Positions 1-5,494 of a stretch of DNA of 8,751 nucleotides are shown here, one piece after another; within the stretch, counting starts at the first letter, position 1, and each line of letters begins with the position of its first letter. The stretch spans positions 1 to 8,751 of the forward strand of contig DCGZ01000160.1 in assembly GCA_002314675.1 (NCBI GenBank), read 5' to 3'. The DNA comes from Fibrobacter sp. UBA1765 (GTDB lineage Bacteria > Fibrobacterota > Fibrobacteria > Fibrobacterales > Fibrobacteraceae). The notes below the pieces were generated by a model. That model saw only the letters and a program-made list of their open reading frames with translations, was not told the origin of the DNA and did no database searches. The position numbers and the translations under genes are program-made.

Positions 1-62
1 ACCGCGAATACCTCATGGCAACTGCAACATACGCAGAAAAGGTTTACGGCGAAAAGTCGTAA
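1..62 (+). CDS. C-terminal end of an unidentified protein (5' truncated)
   Basis: The frame starting at position 3 reads REYLMATATYAEKVYGEKS and stops at TAA 60-62. Only 19 complete codons lie inside the window, so no family can be named. The case for a real gene end is the position of a strong intrinsic terminator about 105 bases downstream, with no other plausible gene between them. The lysine- and glutamate-rich tail ending in Ser is typical of a soluble cytoplasmic protein, but that is only an impression. The other two forward frames remain open across this short stretch, so the frame choice is likely rather than certain. Confidence 0.5.
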   Translation, partial: REYLMATATYAEKVYGEKS

Positions 63-80
63 TTTTATAGAGAACAGAAC

Positions 81-93
81 GGCACGATGTGCC
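81..93. repeat. Small perfect hairpin with a 3-nt loop, next to a CAGAAAACAG motif
   Basis: GGCAC (81-85) and GTGCC (89-93) pair perfectly around a GAT loop, 18 bases after the first stop codon. It is followed by CAGAAAACAG at 96-105. The same CAGAAAACAG occurs at 1918-1927, directly after the radical SAM gene, and there too it lies beside a 5-bp hairpin with a 3-nt loop. It has no T-tract and is not itself a terminator. It probably belongs to a family of short intergenic repeats. Confidence 0.5.
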
Positions 94-166
94 TACAGAA
101 AACAGAATACAGAAATGTTTAATTACGGATCTTTATTTTGTTAGATTAGTTCTGGTCTTTACCTGC

Positions 167-206
167 AAAAAAGGACCTCGGGCGAATAACCCGGGGTTCT
201 TTTTTT
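167..206 (+). terminator. Rho-independent terminator of the upstream gene
   Basis: The arm AAAAAAGGACCTCGGG (167-182) pairs with CCCGGGGTTC plus a T-tract (190-206) around a 7-nt loop, CGAATAA. The core stem is ten pairs with two G-T wobbles, extended by A-T pairs, and ends in seven Ts. The A-tract before and T-tract after could allow some activity in both directions. It ends the transcript of the gene that stops at 62 and insulates the palindrome-bearing region downstream. Confidence 0.9.
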
Positions 207-294
207 ATGTTGAAATTTTTTTTGTGATCCTTGCGAAAATCTTTACGGAGATGATGCTGGAAATTTTAATGTTTTTTAGTAATTTGGGTGGTGT

Positions 295-332
295 GGCGGA
301 TAAAATGGTTCTTTTTGTGTGTTTTATCCGCC
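295..332. repeat. Palindrome copy 1 of an upstream array (GGCGGATAAAA, 16 nt, TTTTATCCGCC)
   Basis: The 11-base arm GGCGGATAAAA (295-305) is repeated in perfect inverted form at 322-332 with a 16-nt spacer. It is the best preserved of three copies in this gap. It lacks a T-tract after the right arm, so it does not look like a terminator. It may be a binding site for a dimeric regulator or a small repeated element; nothing here decides between them. Confidence 0.75.
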
Positions 333-388
333 GTTTGTGACAATTTATGGGATTGTTTCTTGTTGAATGGGTATGTTGATTGAATTTT

Positions 389-427
389 GGCGGATAAGAA
401 TCAGTTTCATTCACTGCTTTACACGCC
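389..427. repeat. Palindrome copy 2, degenerate
   Basis: The left arm GGCGGATAAGA (389-399) differs from copy 1 at one base. The right arm CTTTACACGCC (417-427) matches TTTTATCCGCC at 8 of 11 positions, with a 17-nt spacer. Its centre is about 94 bases from the centre of copy 1. The left arm is clear; the right arm would not be called without the other copies. Confidence 0.5.
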
Positions 428-473
428 GATTTTTGGGTTTTCAATTTATTTAGGAACGAAAAAGGCATTTCTT

Positions 474-511
474 GGCGGATAAAACTGGTTATGATCCCTG
501 TTTTATCCGTA
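474..511. repeat. Palindrome copy 3, adjoining the radical SAM gene promoter
   Basis: The left arm GGCGGATAAAA (474-484) and the right arm TTTTATCCG (501-509) pair over nine bases with a 16-nt spacer, exactly the spacer length of copy 1. The spacers of copies 1 and 3 also share TGGTT near the left arm. The right arm ends six bases before a predicted -35 box (516-521). That places this copy where an activator, or a repressor blocking polymerase, would bind. Confidence 0.7.
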
Positions 512-515
512 CTTT

Positions 516-544
516 TTGCATTTTTAGCTCCCTTTTTTTATTAT
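516..544 (+). promoter_or_regulatory. Predicted sigma-70-type promoter for the radical SAM gene
   Basis: TTGCAT (516-521) and TATTAT (539-544) match -35 and -10 consensus hexamers with an ideal 17-base spacer. The expected start of transcription near 551 leaves a leader of about 35 bases before the ATG at 586. No clear Shine-Dalgarno sequence precedes that ATG. The promoter sits immediately downstream of palindrome copy 3, which suggests regulation through the palindromes. Confidence 0.6.
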
Positions 545-585
545 ATTTAGTGCTCGTAATGTATCTAGTAACTTTATGAGCATTT

Positions 586-1914
586 ATGGAACTTGTAGAA
601 AAACTTGAAATACTCTCGGCAGCGGCGAAATTTGACGTTTCGTGTTCTTCGTCTGGTTCGAAACGGAATACTCCTGCCGGTGGCTTTGGCAATGGTCGTG
701 CGGCAGGCTGCTGTCATACATTCACTGAAGACGGCCGCTGTATTTCGCTTTTAAAAATACTCCTTAGCAATGCTTGCAAGTATGATTGTGCCTATTGCAT
801 TAACCGTAAAAGCAATGATGTGCCGCGTGCAACGTTTACCGTACAAGAGGTTGTACGCTTGACTGTGGAATATTACAGGCGCAATTACATTGAAGGTCTG
901 TTTTTGAGTTCTGCCGTAATCGGCTCACCGGACCATACCATGGAACAGCTAATCTTGGTGGCGAAGGAACTGCGTGAAAAGCATAGGTTTGGTGGCTACA
1001 TCCATTTAAAGAGTATTCCCGGTGCGTCCCCTGAATTGCTGTCGCTTGCGGGTGTGTATGCCGATAGAACTAGCGTGAATGTTGAGTTGCCTTCTTCGAG
1101 TTCCTTAAAGCTTTTAGCACCTGATAAAAATTATTCTGCAATATTTAAGCCAATGAATTTCTTTGCTCAAAAGCAGATTGAATACAAGGCAGAAAAAAAG
1201 GAGCTAGCAAAATATTCAAGAACTCCAAAGATGCATTTTTTACCGGCTGGTCAAACTACGCAAATGATTGTTGGCGCTACCCCTGAATCGGATTTGCAGA
1301 TTTTGACATTGTCGAATTCTTTTTATGAAAATCAAAAGCTGAAACGTGTGTATTATTCTGGCTACATTCCTTTGAACAATGATTCCCGCTTACCAACTAA
1401 TATTAAGCCTCCGTTATTGCGTGAACACAGGCTTTACCAGGCAGATTGGCTTATGCGCTTTTATGGCTTTAAGTTCAACGAAATTGTTGATGATGCTACT
1501 CCGAATTTGGATACGGAATTGGACCCGAAGGCGGCCTGGGCGCTTCGGCACCCAGAATGCTTCCCTGTAGACTTGAATACGGCAGATTATGAAATGATAT
1601 TGCGTGTTCCTGGAATTGGCGTAAGGTCTGCTCAAAAGATTGTTTCTGGGCGTCGCTTTTGCCGTGTAGGGACTGCAGAACTTAAGGCCATGGGGGTTGC
1701 GTTAAATAGGGCTCAGTATTTTATTTACCATAGGGAATTGCCTAGCGGCATTCGAGGCTTTTACCCGGAACAGTTACGGTATAAGCTTGTGGCGCGTGTA
1801 AAGCAGCCTATGCAGCTATCGCTTTTTGATAACCTAAGCGCAGGGGAGTCTACTGTTTTGCAGGCACCCACCTTGCAGAATCCATTTGCAAAAGGAGTGT
1901 TGCTGTCGGCGTAA
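586..1914 (+). CDS. Putative DNA modification/repair radical SAM protein (rSAM_link_UDG family)
   Basis: This 442-residue protein is close to full family length. The radical SAM cluster motif is CKYDCAYC, with Cys64, Cys68 and Cys71 positioned to hold a 4Fe-4S cluster for S-adenosylmethionine cleavage. Strongly family-like segments surround it: CHTFTEDGRC (43-52) before, and NRKSNDVPRATF and NYIEGLFLSSAV (100-111) after. TQMIVGAT lies at 225-232. A helix-hairpin-helix DNA-binding segment lies near residues 329-352 (LNTADYEMILRVPGIGVRSA). I recognise this as the TIGR03916-type family, named for its genomic link to uracil-DNA glycosylase domains; its reaction and substrate are unknown. The start at 586 is supported by the conserved N-terminus (KLEILSAAAKFDVSC) and the promoter upstream, though the ribosome-binding site is weak. 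Its usual partner follows at 2220, but separated by about 305 bases instead of adjoining. No key residue is missing, so it should be active. Confidence 0.93.
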   Translation: MELVEKLEILSAAAKFDVSCSSSGSKRNTPAGGFGNGRAAGCCHTFTEDGRCISLLKILLSNACKYDCAYCINRKSNDVPRATFTVQEVVRLTVEYYRRNYIEGLFLSSAVIGSPDHTMEQLILVAKELREKHRFGGYIHLKSIPGASPELLSLAGVYADRTSVNVELPSSSSLKLLAPDKNYSAIFKPMNFFAQKQIEYKAEKKELAKYSRTPKMHFLPAGQTTQMIVGATPESDLQILTLSNSFYENQKLKRVYYSGYIPLNNDSRLPTNIKPPLLREHRLYQADWLMRFYGFKFNEIVDDATPNLDTELDPKAAWALRHPECFPVDLNTADYEMILRVPGIGVRSAQKIVSGRRFCRVGTAELKAMGVALNRAQYFIYHRELPSGIRGFYPEQLRYKLVARVKQPMQLSLFDNLSAGESTVLQAPTLQNPFAKGVLLSA

Positions 1915-1935
1915 CAACAGAAAACAGGAATCGGG

Positions 1936-2013
1936 ACGCACCTTCGGTGCTTGGGGTGTGAAGTCGTTCGCTACGCTCACTTTGAGGTGTGAGGAACGCA
2001 CCTTCGGTGCTTG
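1936..2013. repeat. Direct repeat pair with hairpin cores, 60-bp period
   Basis: The 18-base ACGCACCTTCGGTGCTTG occurs at 1936-1953 and again, identical, at 1996-2013, exactly 60 bases apart. Similarity continues weakly downstream of each copy (GTGAAGTCGTTCGCT against GTGAGGTCG-TCGCT). Each copy contains a perfect GCACC-TTC-GGTGC hairpin. Between them, CTCAC (1976-1980) and GTGAG (1989-1993) form a further small inverted repeat. No T-tract follows, so termination is not evident. This looks like an intergenic repeat element lying between two genes that normally adjoin. Confidence 0.75.
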
Positions 2014-2057
2014 AGGAGTGAGGTCGTCGCTTGCGCGCCTAGAGGAAATGTTGTAGT

Positions 2058-2181
2058 CAGTCGGCTGTAGGTTGTCGTCAGAAATTGTAATTTCCCATGT
2101 CATTGTCAATTCCTAATTCTGCATTCTTAATTCTGAATTATCAAATCCTCTCAGCCGACAGATGTCAGCAACAGCCGACAG
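2058..2181. repeat. Composite repeat region: ATTCTNN heptads flanked by CAGCCGACAG repeats
   Basis: Five tandem 7-base units (ATTCCTA, ATTCTGC, ATTCTTA, ATTCTGA, ATTATCA) run from 2109 to 2143. They are followed by two direct copies of CAGCCGACAG at 2152-2161 and 2172-2181, starting 20 bases apart. An inverted near-match, CAGTCGGCTG (2058-2067), lies on the far side of the heptads, so a long-range stem is possible. No gene is seen between 1915 and 2219. The stretch 2182-2219 is AT-rich, with no convincing promoter or ribosome-binding site for the next gene. Confidence 0.6.
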
Positions 2182-2219
2182 CATGAAAAATCAACATTCA
2201 CTAAACCCTCGCCCCTATT

Positions 2220-2975
2220 ATGTATATCCTTGTTTATGACGGTTCTTTTGCCGGTTTCTTTTCTGCTGTGTTTGAAAGCTATCGCTTGCATTTGAGTGTG
2301 CAAGATATTTGTGTTGAATCGCATTACGTGGAGGACATGTTCTGCGAACGGTTAGATGTTGAAACTGACATGGAGCATTTTGCCCGCATTGAACGTGGCA
2401 TAAAAAGCAGGGTAGGTAACGATATCTTTGGAACGCTTCACAAGGCTTTTCTTTCGGAGATGCCTGGCGTTGAAAAATTGCTTTTTAATTATTTGAAACG
2501 CCTTTTTGATGATAAGCAATTTGCCGCAAAGAATCCACTTTCTCAAGAACTTATGCCAATATTTCAGTTAGCTCGTTCCGTAATGCGCGAATACGATTTG
2601 TACCTTGGCATGGTCCGTTTTCAAAAGGTTGATGATTCCCTTTATGTTGCAAGGATAATCCCTAAATACAATATTGCTGCCATGCTTGCACCACATTTTA
2701 AAAGTCGATTGCCCGATCAAAAGTGGCTGATTTTTGATGAGAAACGCAAATATGGCATGTATTATGACTTGCAAACGGTAGCTGAGGTGGAAATAGAAAA
2801 TTTTAAGCTTCCTGAAGATTCCAGTGAATTTGCGCTTGGCTGGCAAGCATATTACAAGGCCGCAACAATTAAGGAACGCATAAATCCGAAATGCCATAGG
2901 ACAATGCTGCCGGGCTGTTATTGGGATGCATTGCTTGAAAAACAACAAGATTTACATCTTAGGAATTATAAATGA
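2220..2975 (+). CDS. DUF4130-type putative DNA metabolism protein, partner of the radical SAM protein
   Basis: This 251-residue protein opens with YDGSFAGFFSAVFESYR (residues 5-21), the characteristic start of the family described as probable DNA metabolism protein (TIGR03915, DUF4130). It closes with HRTMLPGCYWDALLE, a form of the family's conserved 'P-x-x-YW-x-x-L-x-E' ending. In many genomes this protein lies directly beside the radical SAM protein encoded at 586-1914, and in some it carries an additional C-terminal uracil-DNA glycosylase domain. This copy ends after the DUF4130 part, so no glycosylase domain is present. Its molecular role is unknown; a function in DNA repair or modification with the radical SAM protein is inferred from the pairing. 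The start at 2220 places the conserved YDGS motif at the expected distance, but no Shine-Dalgarno sequence precedes it. Whether it is co-transcribed with the radical SAM gene across the repeats is unclear. Confidence 0.88.
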   Translation: MYILVYDGSFAGFFSAVFESYRLHLSVQDICVESHYVEDMFCERLDVETDMEHFARIERGIKSRVGNDIFGTLHKAFLSEMPGVEKLLFNYLKRLFDDKQFAAKNPLSQELMPIFQLARSVMREYDLYLGMVRFQKVDDSLYVARIIPKYNIAAMLAPHFKSRLPDQKWLIFDEKRKYGMYYDLQTVAEVEIENFKLPEDSSEFALGWQAYYKAATIKERINPKCHRTMLPGCYWDALLEKQQDLHLRNYK

Positions 2976-3037
2976 AACAATAATCATTTATTAGTACTTG
3001 ATATTTGCTTTTTTATCGGTGAATTGTTGCTAAAAAC

Positions 3038-3066
3038 TTGCAAAGAAGGCTTACTCTTGCTATTTT
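3038..3066 (+). promoter_or_regulatory. Predicted extended -10 promoter for the beta-barrel/lipoprotein operon
   Basis: TTGCAA (3038-3043) and TATTTT (3061-3066) are separated by exactly 17 bases, and TGC directly before the -10 box makes an extended -10 element. Transcription should begin near 3072-3074. The start codon is at 3076, so the mRNA would have almost no leader. The gap 2976-3037 contains no clear terminator for the preceding gene; AATAA-TCA-TTTATT near 2980-2992 is too weak. Confidence 0.6.
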
Positions 3067-3075
3067 ACATATAGT

Positions 3076-3840
3076 ATGAAATTTGGAATATTGTTTGCAA
3101 TTTTACTTTGCTCTTTTGCCTTTGCAGAATCAACCACGGCTCTTCCTGACACTACTCAAAAAAAATCGGGCCTTATGAATTCCTTGTACCCTGTTTCAAA
3201 AGATGAGGCAATTGCTAAAGGAAATTTCTTTGGCGGTGTTTCGCTTTTTATGTTGCAGGGGAGTTCAGAAGATGACAAGCTGAACATTTTGTTCGGCGAC
3301 ATCTACCAGGCGGAAGGCTACATGTTCACAGCCGAAGCCTTTGGCGGTTATTTTATTGACGATGCCATGGCGCTTGCTTTACGCGCAGGATACTCCAGAA
3401 CAAAGTATGATATCGACTTTAAGCTTATGGAAGACCTCCTTGATGTAGATGAACGTCGCCAATATGTAAGTAATGGTTTCTTTGTTAAGCCGTACCTCAA
3501 AAATTATCTCAAGGTTCTGGATTCCAGAAACATCTACTTCTTTAACGAGACTTCTGTCTCTTTTGAATATTCCTATGGTATTTCGCAGGTTGATGACGGC
3601 GAAGACATGGGCAAGACTCGCAACAAGTCTTATTCTATTGACATTGGCATTAACCCGGGCCTTAGCATTATGGTGCTTGACAAGTTTGCCTTTGAAACTT
3701 CCGTGGGCCTTTTGGGGCTTAGCTCGACCATAATGGATATCGAAGAAAACGGCGATAACCATAGCAAGGTCACTTTTAACATGGTGAACTTTACGATCAA
3801 CTTGCTTGCCTTGCAGCTTTCACTTGTTACATTCTTTTAA
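3076..3840 (+). CDS. Predicted outer-membrane beta-barrel protein, first gene of a surface operon
   Basis: The 254-residue product starts with a clear Sec signal peptide (MKFGILFAILLCSFAFA, cleavage likely after Ala17), which also fixes the start codon. The mature part has a short polar N-terminus followed by alternating hydrophobic/aromatic segments typical of transmembrane beta-strands. Examples are FFGGVSLFMLQG, YMFTAEAFGGYFI, MALALRAGYSRTKY, FNETSVSFEYSYGI, SYSIDIGINPGLSIMV and LALQLSLVTFF. It ends in a terminal Phe, the usual C-terminal signature for outer-membrane barrel insertion. The size suits an eight-stranded or similar small barrel. No specific family is recognised, and no enzymatic motif is visible. 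It leads an operon with two surface-type lipoproteins, the next starting ten bases after its stop. A role in anchoring or exporting those partners is only inference. No Shine-Dalgarno sequence precedes the ATG. Confidence 0.8.
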   Translation: MKFGILFAILLCSFAFAESTTALPDTTQKKSGLMNSLYPVSKDEAIAKGNFFGGVSLFMLQGSSEDDKLNILFGDIYQAEGYMFTAEAFGGYFIDDAMALALRAGYSRTKYDIDFKLMEDLLDVDERRQYVSNGFFVKPYLKNYLKVLDSRNIYFFNETSVSFEYSYGISQVDDGEDMGKTRNKSYSIDIGINPGLSIMVLDKFAFETSVGLLGLSSTIMDIEENGDNHSKVTFNMVNFTINLLALQLSLVTFF

Positions 3841-3845
3841 GGAGG
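3839..3845 (+). promoter_or_regulatory. Shine-Dalgarno AAGGAGG, overlapping the upstream stop codon
   Basis: AAGGAGG at 3839-3845 shares two bases with the TAA stop of the beta-barrel gene (3838-3840) and lies five bases before ATG 3851. It decides the start of the first lipoprotein: an earlier in-frame ATG at 3806 would overlap the barrel gene, lacks such a site, and would put 15 extra residues before the signal peptide. The overlap suggests translational coupling. Confidence 0.9.
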
Positions 3846-3850
3846 CGCTC

Positions 3851-5485
3851 ATGAAGAATCTTATGAAACTTGCTTTTGCATTTTTGGTACTTCTCTTTGT
3901 TGCGTGTTCTGAGGATTCCTCGTCTGTAGCAAAGCCTTCACTAGAAGCTGGTTCTGTAGCTTTTACAGGGTGGGTCGTTGATTCTCTTGATGAAAAATCA
4001 AACACAATTTTTGTTTCGCCATCTAAGGGTGACGAATCCATTGTTGTGGAAAACTTGGATGCCCTTGGCGGTGCTTCTATTTACTTGGCTGCCAATGCTG
4101 ATATGGTTGACCCTGACATTGATTGGGATTCACCTGTAGAAAAAGGATTGGAAATTTCTTTAGCAGATACAAATTCTTTTAGTATTGTTGTTCTTGACGA
4201 ACAAAATAGGACTATTGCTGTATGGCTTGTAAAGTACTTGAAGCCAGAAACTCCAAGTTCTTCAAGTGATAAAAGTTCAAGCTCTGTTGCTTCGAGCAGC
4301 AGTGAAACTGGCAAGGTTGAATCTAGTTCTTCGGATGAGAAAAAATCTTCTAGCAGTGAAAAATCCAGCAGCAGTGAAGCCTCTTCAAGCAGTGAACTTG
4401 AAAGTTCTTCTAGCGAAATAGAAAGTTCATCCAGCGTAGAGGAATCTTCTAGCAGTGAAGCAGAAAGCTCCTCCAGCGTAGAAGAATCCAGCAGCTCCGT
4501 TGAAATTGTTCCTACGAAGGTTTCTGAGATTTCTATTCCGGGTGCAAAGGTAACTGTCGAAGGTGCAAAAATCTTTATCGATGCTCCTTACGAATTGGAT
4601 TTGACAAAGTTGCCTTTGGTTGCTGATGGTAAACCGTTCGACGTGACCCGCCCTGTTGAAATGGAACTTGAAAATGAAGAAGGCGAAATCGTAACTTACA
4701 GCGTTGTTGCTGGAACTCAGCTCCCTGGTTCCGATTTTAGTGCACGAAATGATTTCTGGGGTACGACAAGCGATGCCATGGCAATAAGTGGTTCTGGTTC
4801 CTACAAAGTTCCGGTACTTGGCTTTACCGTTGACGTTTCTATGAAGTCCGATTCTGCAAACGCTTATTTTAGAGATGGCAAGATGACCTTGATTACGCAA
4901 ACGGTTATTGGCCATTCTACAGGTTTTGACGGTGGTTGGAAAATGGCTGGCGGATTCTATTTTGCTGGATCTTATAGCGGTGTCGATGGAGCTTCTTTGT
5001 ACCAGGCCGATAACAGCGATGCCGGAGCCGATAACCGTGCCGCAGACTTCTCTCAGTACATGACCCATGGCAAGCCGTTTACTGCACGTCCGACAGGTTT
5101 TGAAATTACTTATTCCTACGATCACAAGGATAATACAAACGATACTTACCCGCAGTCCTGCTTGATTTATGTTGCTTTGGTTAGTGCCGACAACAAGGTG
5201 GTTGCAGCGGGTTACATTAATGATTCTGGGTCGGTAGAATCTGAGACAAAGAACGTTGTCTTGACTTATGGCAACGATGCCGGTCTTCTTTCTGCTGGGT
5301 TCGTTGGAACGACAGACCTTAAGCAGGGGAGTGGTGATGAAGATGTTGCTTCGATTCGCGTGATGTTTGCTTCTTCGACTCTTGCCTATGTAGCCGATGG
5401 CGGTTCATCTTCTCAGATGAAGAAACACTTCCGTGGTGCTGAAGGCGCTAAGCTTATCGTTGATGACTTTAAACTTTTGTACTAA
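3851..5485 (+). CDS. Surface lipoprotein: Ig-like domain, Ser-rich linker, Ig-like domain, PCMD-type domain
   Basis: The 544-residue product has a lipoprotein signal peptide (MKNLMKLAFAFLVLLFVAC) with the lipidated cysteine at residue 19. Residues about 25-131 form a beta-rich domain ending in VLDEQNRTIAVWLVKYL, resembling the Ig-like domains common in Bacteroidetes surface lipoproteins. Residues 136-218 are a linker of twelve SSSS blocks separated by acidic or small residues. Residues 219-290 form a second Ig-like module ending in VTYSVVAGTQLPGSD. From about 291 to the end it matches the PCMD (putative carbohydrate metabolism domain) pattern: FTARPTGFEITYSY, a central CLIYVAL strand, RVMFASS, and a closing GAKLIVDDFKLLY. 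Function is not established; carbohydrate binding is suggested by the family name and predicted beta-sandwich fold. Nothing resembling glycosidase catalytic motifs is seen. It sits ten bases after the barrel gene and nine before a paralogous lipoprotein, so the three are almost certainly one operon. Confidence 0.85.
   Translation: MKNLMKLAFAFLVLLFVACSEDSSSVAKPSLEAGSVAFTGWVVDSLDEKSNTIFVSPSKGDESIVVENLDALGGASIYLAANADMVDPDIDWDSPVEKGLEISLADTNSFSIVVLDEQNRTIAVWLVKYLKPETPSSSSDKSSSSVASSSSETGKVESSSSDEKKSSSSEKSSSSEASSSSELESSSSEIESSSSVEESSSSEAESSSSVEESSSSVEIVPTKVSEISIPGAKVTVEGAKIFIDAPYELDLTKLPLVADGKPFDVTRPVEMELENEEGEIVTYSVVAGTQLPGSDFSARNDFWGTTSDAMAISGSGSYKVPVLGFTVDVSMKSDSANAYFRDGKMTLITQTVIGHSTGFDGGWKMAGGFYFAGSYSGVDGASLYQADNSDAGADNRAADFSQYMTHGKPFTARPTGFEITYSYDHKDNTNDTYPQSCLIYVALVSADNKVVAAGYINDSGSVESETKNVVLTYGNDAGLLSAGFVGTTDLKQGSGDEDVASIRVMFASSTLAYVADGGSSSQMKKHFRGAEGAKLIVDDFKLLY
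4256..4504 (+). repeat. Tetra-serine linker repeat inside the first lipoprotein
   Basis: These 249 bases encode residues 136-218, twelve SSSS blocks spaced by two to six residues, mostly E, V, K and A. At DNA level the blocks are diverse: every block mixes TCN and AGY serine codons, and only two blocks (the fifth and tenth) are identical. This indicates a flexible, acidic extracellular spacer under protein-level constraint. The ORF-like stretches on the opposite strand here are by-products of this composition. Confidence 0.9.
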
Positions 5486-5494
5486 GGCGAAATT

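Noticed and set aside
89..340. Forward ORF of 83 codons after the first gene
   Set aside because: It runs straight through the intrinsic terminator and into the first palindrome, has a low-complexity Phe/Leu-rich translation and no ribosome-binding site. It is most likely open only because the DNA is AT-rich.
295..511. CRISPR-like array
   Set aside because: There are only three copies, one degenerate. The repeats are palindromes with long inner spacers, the distances between them are unequal and large, and no cas genes are present.
3011..3019. TTTTATCGG near the barrel promoter as another palindrome half-site
   Set aside because: It lacks one base of the arm TTTTATCCGCC, has no partner arm at the right distance, and lies in AT-rich DNA where such a match is expected by chance.
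3806..3850. Earlier in-frame ATG for the first lipoprotein
   Set aside because: It would overlap the barrel gene and put 15 residues before the lipoprotein signal peptide. ATG 3851 has a perfect AAGGAGG five bases upstream.
4427..5125. Long reverse-strand ORF opposite the first lipoprotein
   Set aside because: The forward frame has a signal peptide, linker and recognisable PCMD domain. The reverse translation resembles no family and its openness follows from the serine-rich codons and codon bias opposite.
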